The notes beneath the pieces were generated by a model. It had not been told where the DNA came from and did no database searches. It saw only the letters and a list, made by a program, of their open reading frames with translations. Shown piece by piece: positions 58,352 through 64,000 of a stretch of DNA of 64,000 bases. Numbering within the stretch: the first letter of the stretch is position 1; each line of letters opens with the position of its first letter. Source of the DNA: Acinetobacter lwoffii (GTDB taxonomy: Bacteria; Pseudomonadota; Gammaproteobacteria; Pseudomonadales; Moraxellaceae); NCBI RefSeq assembly GCF_029024105.1, contig NZ_CP118963.1, forward strand, positions 372,001 through 436,000, in the 5' to 3' direction. The position numbers were made by a program, and so were the translations under genes.

Positions 58352-58915
58352 ATGTTCAAATACTTTAAAAATTATGCTTTGCTGGCCAGCCTGTTGCTGC
58401 CTATTTCGGGCTATAGCTCGGTCGACCACAATATTGCCAAAGGTTTGCCTCCCGTCGTTAAAGGCCAGTCAATTTCGGTCTTACAGCCTTTTAAAGGTGA
58501 TTTTCGTATTCTGGGTTCCAAGGTTTATAGTTCTGACCCGCAAGCCAAATTCTCTCCAATTGATTATGCCGTCAGCTGGGGGCTGTTTGCTGAACCTGAA
58601 ATTGCCCGACATATCACGGTCAATCAATTTGATCGTTATCTGAACTGGAAAATGGATCGGGTGCCAGTGCCGGTAGAACAAGCCAAGCAGATGGTGTCCA
58701 ATATGCACATCATTCCTGCCAATCCTGAAATTGCCAAGGCAATTAAAAAAGTGAAACGTGGTGATCTGGTGCGTATGCAAGGGGAACTGGTTGAAGTGCG
58801 TGATAAAGATCTGGTCTGGACATCGTCTTTAACTCCGACCGATACGGGTGATGGTGCTTGTGAGGTTTTCCGCGTCAGTTCTATTAAGTGGATTGAAAAA
58901 GTCGGTAAGAGCTAA
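58352..58915 (+). CDS. Exported protein of unknown function, paralogue B
   Basis: 187 aa from ATG 58352, signal peptide MFKYFKNYALLASLLLPISG. The body shares an ordered motif set with the protein at 56934: SPIDYAVSWGLF, MHIIPANPEIAKAIKKVKRG, DLVRMQGELVEV and ACEVFRVSSIKW. It additionally has SSLTPTDTGDGAC. The frame is open to 58244 but the extra N-terminus is basic and unlikely. Confidence 0.75.
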   Translation: MFKYFKNYALLASLLLPISGYSSVDHNIAKGLPPVVKGQSISVLQPFKGDFRILGSKVYSSDPQAKFSPIDYAVSWGLFAEPEIARHITVNQFDRYLNWKMDRVPVPVEQAKQMVSNMHIIPANPEIAKAIKKVKRGDLVRMQGELVEVRDKDLVWTSSLTPTDTGDGACEVFRVSSIKWIEKVGKS

Positions 58916-58946
58916 AACAGACTTCATGCACGCTTCTAAGTTGTAT

Positions 58947-58975
58947 AAAAAACCGCTCCTTTGAGCGGTTTTTTT
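58947..58975. terminator. Bidirectional terminator
   Basis: CCGCTC-CTTT-GAGCGG with flanking A6 and T7, between convergent genes. Confidence 0.95.
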
Positions 58976-58988
58976 ATCTGCTTAGGAC

Positions 58989-59321
58989 TTACTTCGCAGT
59001 TAAAGCCTGACCTTCAAAGGCAATTCCATCCCAGCCATTGAGCATAAACTGGCGGATATTCTGATGATCAGTCGCCTCTGGCGTCGCCAGTACACAAGTA
59101 TAATGTTCAGCAAACAGGCTTAACGTTTGTGCCTGATCCAGACCATTCAATTGTGCAAAAGAAAAGACTTTGGCGCTGCCCTGATTTTCTGTAGCCGCAT
59201 TATTCTGCTGGCCATTTTTAAATGCAGTCGGTGTATGCGTATAACGGGATTCGATATAAGCAATCACATCTGCAAATTTTGCTTCGCCTGCCGCCAACTG
59301 GGCCAATAAATCCTGCGCCAT
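58989..59321 (-). CDS. HopJ type III effector-like protein
   Basis: 110 aa. IAYIESRYTHTPTAFKNG, KVFSFAQLNGL and CVLATPEATDHQNIRQFMLNGW are typical of the HopJ domain. Despite the name, members occur widely in bacteria with no type III secretion, so a household role is likely. No signal peptide. Confidence 0.85.
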   Translation of the reverse strand: MAQDLLAQLAAGEAKFADVIAYIESRYTHTPTAFKNGQQNNAATENQGSAKVFSFAQLNGLDQAQTLSLFAEHYTCVLATPEATDHQNIRQFMLNGWDGIAFEGQALTAK

Positions 59322-59495
59322 GCTGTTTTTCCTGTGTCATTCATGAAAATTCGATGCGATAAATATAGCAATTTTCTTGCGAAGTTCCATGGTATTTCAT
59401 TGATTTTCAGTTCAAGATAACAGTGAAATTTATCCATGCTCAATACGAAACTTTGGATAAAATAAACTTGATCAATAAATAGAACAGGAAAAAAT

Positions 59496-59876
59496 ATGGG
59501 CTGGCTTTGGGTGGCAATGGGTGGGGCAATCGGTGCCAGTCTGCGTTATGCAGCAGGACTTTGGCTGTTTAAACCACAAATGCAATTTCCCTGGCCCACC
59601 TGGTGGATCAATATTTTAGGCTGTTTATGTGCCGGGATTTTTTTTGCCTGTAGCCAAAAATATCCAGCACTCCAACAAGAAGCTCGTCTGTTTTTAATGG
59701 TGGGGATTCTCGGTGGCTTTACCACATTTTCCAGTTTCGGTCTGGAAAGCTTTTTGTTATTCAAGCAAGGTGCTATGGGCCTAGCGCTGTTATATGCATT
59801 ATCCAGCTTAATTGTCGGCATTATTGTTCTGGCGCTGGGCTTTTATTTAACTTCACTCCTGTTGGCACAGAGTTAA
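59496..59876 (+). CDS. crcB: Fluoride channel CrcB/Fluc
   Basis: 126 aa, four helices. GAIGASLRYAAG, WWINILGCLCAG and GGFTTFSSFGLES contain the Arg, Asn and Phe-box residues of Fluc dimers. No fluoride riboswitch was recognised upstream. Confidence 0.95.
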   Translation: MGWLWVAMGGAIGASLRYAAGLWLFKPQMQFPWPTWWINILGCLCAGIFFACSQKYPALQQEARLFLMVGILGGFTTFSSFGLESFLLFKQGAMGLALLYALSSLIVGIIVLALGFYLTSLLLAQS

Positions 59877-59885
59877 AATCAGCGC

Positions 59886-59921
59886 ATAAAAAAGTCAGGA
59901 AATTGGAGGTCATTTCCTGAC
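59886..59921 (-). terminator. Terminator of rpmE2
   Basis: Minus strand: GTCAGGAAAT / ATTTCCTGAC arms followed by TTTTTTAT, between convergent crcB and rpmE2. Confidence 0.9.
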
Positions 59922-59965
59922 ATAAACCACGATTTAAATCTTAAGATAATCGAAGGTTTTCGATT

Positions 59966-60217
59966 TTAACCACGTTTAAAGCGGCCAAAACGTTTGTTAA
60001 AGCTTGCCACACGTCCTTCATTGCTGGTCTGACGCTGCTCACCTGTATAGAAAGGATGTGATGCACTCGAAATATCTAATGTCACGTAAGGATAAGTTTT
60101 ACCTTGATATTCTTTGGTTTGATTCGAGTTCATTGTGCTGCCAATCACGAAATAGGCATCGGCATTGGTATCATGGAATAACACTTCACGATACTCGGGA
60201 TGGATATCTGAACGCAT
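59966..60217 (-). CDS. rpmE2: Ribosomal protein bL31 type B (zinc-free)
   Basis: 83 aa. [20 protein letters not shown] and [20 protein letters not shown] are diagnostic of type B L31; there is no zinc-binding CxxC. I start at 60217, preceded by GAGGAAG; 60232 is also in frame. This form replaces the zinc-binding L31 when zinc is scarce, and a Zur-box-like palindrome lies just upstream. Confidence 0.96.
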   Translation of the reverse strand: MRSDIHPEYREVLFHDTNADAYFVIGSTMNSNQTKEYQGKTYPYVTLDISSASHPFYTGEQRQTSNEGRVASFNKRFGRFKRG

Positions 60218-60243
60218 ATCTAACTTCCTCATGATTCTTGATT

Positions 60244-60264
60244 AAATGTTATAATGTAACATTT
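60244..60264. promoter_or_regulatory. Zur box upstream of rpmE2
   Basis: A 21-base palindrome, AAATGTTAT-AAT-GTAACATTT with one mismatch between arms, placed about 27 bases before the start codon. It matches the GTTATAATATAAC-type Zur operator of gammaproteobacteria. Zinc-bound Zur would repress rpmE2. Confidence 0.8.
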
Positions 60265-60313
60265 GATATTTCAAGTAATCTAGGGTTACAGCGTGTAAGC
60301 CTATCGTCTCAAC

Positions 60314-61612
60314 TTAGCTTCGACTCGGTACCAGTTCTTCAAATACATCACTTAAATCATCATGTACTTTGAGATGAATCAGGTTCCAGTATTGTCCTGA
60401 AATTGTCCGGTTCACCATCAAGGTATCAGGAGAGGGCTTAAATACATCCCAATATTTCAACGAAGGTTTCAGTAGCTCCATCCCATCATGATGCGCTGAG
60501 TTTTCGGCGAAATCATAGTGAGTGACCAGAGGACGCATGAGTACTTCCAGCCATTGTTCATATAATTCTTTCGGGAATTTTCCAGTTTCAGTCAAGGAAT
60601 GCAGCGCATCCAGCTGTTGCTCGATCACGGGAATATTCTTCTCGCGTGCAGCATGGATCAGTTCTCTGAAATGTCCAATCACTTCAGTCGACAGTGTTTT
60701 AACGCCACCATAATCATAAACAATCACAGAGCCATCTTCACGGAAAGCAAAGTTGCCCGGATGTGGATCACAGTGAAAGCGTTTCAGATAAAAAATTTCC
60801 TGGCCAATGGCACGAAACAGACGACGTCCCAAAGCATTTCGGGTTTCGAGTGGCCAGGTGCTGGCAGTTTCGATACTTTCACCAAGTTCCTGGCTTAAGG
60901 TCAAAATATGCCGGGATGAGTACTCATGAAACACTTTCGGAATCACAATTTTATTGTCCAGAGATTCATGGAAGGCACGAGCGATTTCCAGATTCTGCGC
61001 TTCGATTTCATAGTTCAGCTCATTGTCCAGACTGTGCTGAATTTCTTTAAATAATTGATCTTGAAGTTTACGATCAATCTTTAATACGCCCATCATACGC
61101 AGTGCCAGACGCACCTGTTTCAGGTCGCTTTCGCAGGCTTCATCCACACCAGGATATTGCACCTTGACCACAACTTGCTGGCCATCCGGCAGGCTGGCTT
61201 TATGCACCTGACCAATCGAGGCCGCGGCAAATGGCTGCTCATCAAACTGCTGGAAAAGCTGCTGCAGAGGTTTACCCAATTCTTTTTCCACTTGTGCCTT
61301 AATTTCTTTAAACGGCATCGGTGGCGCCTGACGCTGTAACTTAGCAATGGCTTTGGCGACTTCGGGCGGGAAAACATCTTTATATTGCGAGGCAATCTGG
61401 CCAACTTTCATGACTGCGCCTTTCATTTCCCCCAAGGTATCCGCAATCTGCACACCAATATCCTGAAATAATTTACTGCGCGCAGTATTTTTCTGCTCGT
61501 CATCGGCAGTTAAATTTTTAATGGAATTGGAGAGGGTTTTACCTGCAATACTTGCGGTCATTCCGGCAAGTTTCATAAAGCGACGACCGGGTGTGCTAGC
61601 CGTTTTTGCCAT
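60314..61612 (-). CDS. ABC1/AarF-UbiB family atypical kinase
   Basis: 432 aa. The KxGQ motif KVGQIASQYKDVFPPEVA, the A-rich loop AAASIGQVHKA, the catalytic HCDPHPGNF and metal-binding VYDYGG are all present, the marks of UbiB/COQ8 proteins. It lacks the C-terminal membrane helices of true UbiB, so ubiquinone synthesis is only one possibility. Confidence 0.9.
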   Translation of the reverse strand: MAKTASTPGRRFMKLAGMTASIAGKTLSNSIKNLTADDEQKNTARSKLFQDIGVQIADTLGEMKGAVMKVGQIASQYKDVFPPEVAKAIAKLQRQAPPMPFKEIKAQVEKELGKPLQQLFQQFDEQPFAAASIGQVHKASLPDGQQVVVKVQYPGVDEACESDLKQVRLALRMMGVLKIDRKLQDQLFKEIQHSLDNELNYEIEAQNLEIARAFHESLDNKIVIPKVFHEYSSRHILTLSQELGESIETASTWPLETRNALGRRLFRAIGQEIFYLKRFHCDPHPGNFAFREDGSVIVYDYGGVKTLSTEVIGHFRELIHAAREKNIPVIEQQLDALHSLTETGKFPKELYEQWLEVLMRPLVTHYDFAENSAHHDGMELLKPSLKYWDVFKPSPDTLMVNRTISGQYWNLIHLKVHDDLSDVFEELVPSRS

Positions 61613-61897
61613 GCGAGATTCCTTGAAACCAACTATGAATGGATGTATTTGATCATAGGTGACAAAGTTTCAATTGCCTAGATTTAATTGTAGAGGTTGT
61701 GTTGTGATTTCCTTCAGCTTCTCCATGTTTAATGCATCATCTTTGATTTGATAAAAGATTTATCTTTATCTCCTTGGCTAAACTAAAAAATATGCCGGAA
61801 TCCATCATCGTTTTAGATAAGGCTGAGTATTAATTCTGAATGTTGTTTTATGGCTAAAAGCTTAGAATAAACAGAGTGTAGTAATGAAGAAAATTCA

Positions 61898-62110
61898 ATG
61901 AAAGTCTATCGATATTTTACCGGTAAGGATGATGTACATTTTTGTGCGCGGGTGACCCGTGCCTTAAATGAAGGTTATGAGTTATATGGTTCACCCACCA
62001 TGACTTTTAATGGTACGGATGTGATTGTGGGGCAGGTAGTGATTAAAGATGTGGCGGATGAATCGAAACTTCCAGAAAGATTGAAGGATGCTTTAGAAGC
62101 TGATTCTTAA
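61898..62110 (+). CDS. DUF1737 small protein
   Basis: 70 aa. KVYRYFTGKDDVHFCARVT and LNEGYELYGSPTMTFNG match DUF1737. Soluble, function unknown. Confidence 0.85.
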   Translation: MKVYRYFTGKDDVHFCARVTRALNEGYELYGSPTMTFNGTDVIVGQVVIKDVADESKLPERLKDALEADS

Positions 62111-62143
62111 TTTCTACATTAAAATAAGAATTATAAGTGTCAT

Positions 62144-62275
62144 AGCCTCATCTTTTTATTTTTATGCTGTCGCGTAGGCAGTTCTTACTTTTGTCATGGC
62201 AAAAGTAAAAAACCGTTTCGTTGATCTGATGATACTTCCCTGTATTACAGCTCAACGGTGACATCCATGCCACCT
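62144..62275. repeat. Structured intergenic repeat, copy 2
   Basis: Same order of blocks as copy 1 at 42069: AGCCTCAT, AT-rich spacer, CGTAGGCA, hairpin 62185-62208 (TTACTTTTG/CAAAAGTAA), then GACATCCATGCCAC in place of GTGGCATCCTTGCCAC. Also between convergent genes. The central hairpin of copy 1 is not preserved. Confidence 0.6.
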
Positions 62276-62312
62276 ACTCAATATTTAAGATTGCTTGAAA
62301 GTCACTAAGTTT

Positions 62313-63671
62313 TTACACCTTTAAGCTTAAACGTCTGTTATTGCCATAGAGTCGTGCCAGCAATAAAACACAGGCAACACTTAGACCTACAATCAGGCCA
62401 ACCCAAACACCAGCTGCACCCATCTCTGTAAAGCGGGACAGATATACCCCGACCGGGAAGGCGATGACCCAGTAAGCCAGCATGGTAATCCACATCGGCC
62501 CCTTGGTATCCTGCATGCCGCGCAGACAACCTGCTGCACTGATCTGCCAGGCATCCATCAGTTGATAGGCAATGGCAAACAGAATCAGATAGACCGCAAT
62601 TTGGGTCACGATCATATCTGAGGTGTAGAGTGCCACGATTTCATTGCGGAAAACCCAAAGCAGAATCATGGTCAGGATCGCCAGAATAGTGGCAGTAATC
62701 AGGCCGAGATATTGTACTTTACGCATGGCTTGCCAGTTCTGTTCACCATAGTAGGTGCCGACCCGAATGGTCAGGGCAATTGCCAGTGACATGGGAATCA
62801 TGAACAGTTGTGAAGTGACAGAAATAGCAATCTGATGGGCAGCGACAATGGTCTCTCCCAAAGGACTCAGCACAATTGCCGCTGTACTGAAAATACTGAC
62901 CTCAAAGAAGATCGCCAATCCAATCGGAAAACCCAGTTGCAGAATACGCTTCACCCATTCCGGGTTGATTTTTTCCCAGTGAGTAAAAGGCTGGGTACGT
63001 TGATAGGCTCTGTTTTTAAAGATATACAATGCCAGAGTCATGAGCATTAACCACTGCAAAATCGCTGTGGCAAACCCACAGCCTGCACTGCCTAGGGCCG
63101 GAACAGGGCCAATACCATACATAAAGATATAGTTCAGCGGAACCAGCAAAACCAGGGCCAATAAACTAATGACGGTAACCGGACGCGGATTTCCAATCGC
63201 TTCTGAGTAGCCGCGTAAGGCTGCATACATGGTTACCGCAGGCATACCAAAACCAATGGCATGCAGAAATAAACTGGCTTTAGGCTGTAAGCTTTCCGGT
63301 ACACCCAAGAGTGGCAAAGTGGCGGGCAGGAGTTGCAAAATCAGGCCGGCAATTACTCCAAGGATCAAGGCGACCCAAAGTGATTGACGTGCAATGGTGG
63401 CAATTTTTTCAGGTGTGCGTGCGCCGTTAGCTTCGGCAACCAAAGGCGTCGTGGCAATCATAATGCCACTAAACAGCAGCATCACCGGAATCCAGAGTCC
63501 TACTCCGACGGCAATCGCGGCAAGATCGGTAGCAGACAGGTGACCGGCCATAATGGTATCAATCAGGCCCAGACCAGCCTGAGAAAATTGGGTCACCAGA
63601 ATAGGCAGCATCAGATGAAAAAGTTTTTTTAATTCAAAACCAAAGGTTGTGACTGGTGAAACATTCGACAC
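62313..63671 (-). CDS. abeM: MATE multidrug exporter, AbeM/NorM type
   Basis: 452 aa, twelve helices. FHLMLPILVTQFSQAGLGLID, MAGHLSATDLAAIAVGVGLWIP, GVPESLQPKASLFLHAIG and GCLRGMQDTKGPMWIT closely recall AbeM of Acinetobacter, a proton-coupled exporter of fluoroquinolones, aminoglycosides and dyes. Orthology is from memory. Confidence 0.9.
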   Translation of the reverse strand: MSNVSPVTTFGFELKKLFHLMLPILVTQFSQAGLGLIDTIMAGHLSATDLAAIAVGVGLWIPVMLLFSGIMIATTPLVAEANGARTPEKIATIARQSLWVALILGVIAGLILQLLPATLPLLGVPESLQPKASLFLHAIGFGMPAVTMYAALRGYSEAIGNPRPVTVISLLALVLLVPLNYIFMYGIGPVPALGSAGCGFATAILQWLMLMTLALYIFKNRAYQRTQPFTHWEKINPEWVKRILQLGFPIGLAIFFEVSIFSTAAIVLSPLGETIVAAHQIAISVTSQLFMIPMSLAIALTIRVGTYYGEQNWQAMRKVQYLGLITATILAILTMILLWVFRNEIVALYTSDMIVTQIAVYLILFAIAYQLMDAWQISAAGCLRGMQDTKGPMWITMLAYWVIAFPVGVYLSRFTEMGAAGVWVGLIVGLSVACVLLLARLYGNNRRLSLKV

Positions 63672-63710
63672 AAAAATTACTCATCGTGATCATGTGCTTA
63701 AATAGAAGGT

Positions 63711-64000
63711 TTAGCGTTGTAAAGTGAGAAGCACACCAATAAAAATTACCACGCCGCCTAAAAGACGTTGCCAATTAATCGGCATTTTTTCATTACCCAA
63801 TAATCCCAGATGATCGACCAGCATCGACATCATCATCTGACCAAAAATAATGAGACTGCTAAGAACCAGAAAGCCAAGTTTGGGCGCTGCATAAATGCTC
63901 ATACTAATCGCATATACACCCACGATTCCCCCGAGCCATAAATACCAGGGAACACTCATCAGTTCCTGTAAACCGGGTTTGGGATTGGACTGAAAAAGTA
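63711..64000 (-). CDS. DMT-family transporter YdcZ/DUF606 (5' end outside window)
   Basis: About 96 residues visible; the frame is open to the window edge. PWYLWLGGIVGVYAISMSIYAAPKLG and SSLIIFGQMMMSMLVDHLGLLG are typical of the C-terminal half of DUF606 (YdcZ) proteins, with three helices left. Function unknown. Confidence 0.85.
   Translation of the reverse strand, partial: LFQSNPKPGLQELMSVPWYLWLGGIVGVYAISMSIYAAPKLGFLVLSSLIIFGQMMMSMLVDHLGLLGNEKMPINWQRLLGGVVIFIGVLLTLQR

Noticed and set aside
59340..59495. Fluoride riboswitch before crcB
   Set aside because: The conserved GGTGATGG-type core and pseudoknot segments of the crcB motif were not found.

Overview
This window reads as a chromosomal segment of an Acinetobacter species, probably not A. 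baumannii itself. The evidence is gene content and order: pilQ-aroK-aroB-SPOR protein-gltBD, a pilA locus with two O-linked glycosylation ligases, a CraA-type and an AbeM-type drug exporter, a SpoT with a worn-out synthetase domain, and a lipase chaperone encoded upstream of two family I.1 lipases. The DNA is moderately AT-rich. No tRNA, rRNA or CRISPR array was seen.

Layout. 1-4502: the end of the type IV pilus secretin gene, then shikimate kinase, dehydroquinate synthase and a SPOR protein. 4503-10921: glutamate synthase gltBD behind a good sigma-54 promoter. 11105-13328: a LemA/TPM-domain operon. 13450-18276: major pilin with its own sigma-54 promoter, a very AT-rich O-ligase, a TfpZ-type pilin accessory protein and a second O-ligase. 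18327-20441: bacterioferritin and its ferredoxin (Fur box), separated by a TnpB element. 20662-25507: ridA, spoT, rpoZ and gmk on the minus strand, with ispH divergent. 25666-32957: a complete minor-pilin operon (fimT/fimU-like, pilV, pilW, pilX, pilY1 and two pilE-like genes). 33159-35318: rpsP-rimM-trmD-rplS. 35831-39497: two tandem lipases and their foldase. 39679-41962: truB, a TSUP permease and a hemerythrin protein. 42374-44374: two EamA exporters. 44499-47496: serA divergent from a D-2-hydroxyglutarate dehydrogenase-type flavoprotein. 47531-48919: an intact IS4-family element that split that flavoprotein gene's terminator. 49039-64000: craA, a YccS-like protein, sodC, an AI-2E permease, an orphan ParA, a PD-(D/E)XK-like protein, a pair of paralogous exported proteins of unknown function, crcB, a Zur-box-controlled rpmE2, an ABC1/UbiB-family kinase-like gene, abeM and a partial YdcZ-type transporter.

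How the parts fit. Three blocks (pilQ, the pilA glycosylation locus and the minor pilins) together supply the secretin, the major fibre subunit, its sugar-transfer enzymes and the tip complex of one type IV pilus, the machine for twitching and DNA uptake. Nitrogen assimilation (gltBD) and pilin synthesis both appear to be under RpoN. Iron (Fur box before bfd), zinc (Zur box before rpmE2) and stringent-response genes (spoT, rpoZ, gmk) give a metal and nutrient stress layer.

The most interesting signals are: a TnpB whose RuvC-II glutamate is replaced by glycine, lying between bfd and bfr; a bacterioferritin lacking most ferroxidase ligands; an IS4 element inserted exactly into a GNRA-capped terminator hairpin; prepilins with unusual leaders; a mosaic pilY1; a two-copy structured intergenic repeat between convergent genes; and a duplicated family of exported proteins of unknown function. 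All calls come from reading the sequence and from memory of protein families. No database search was run.
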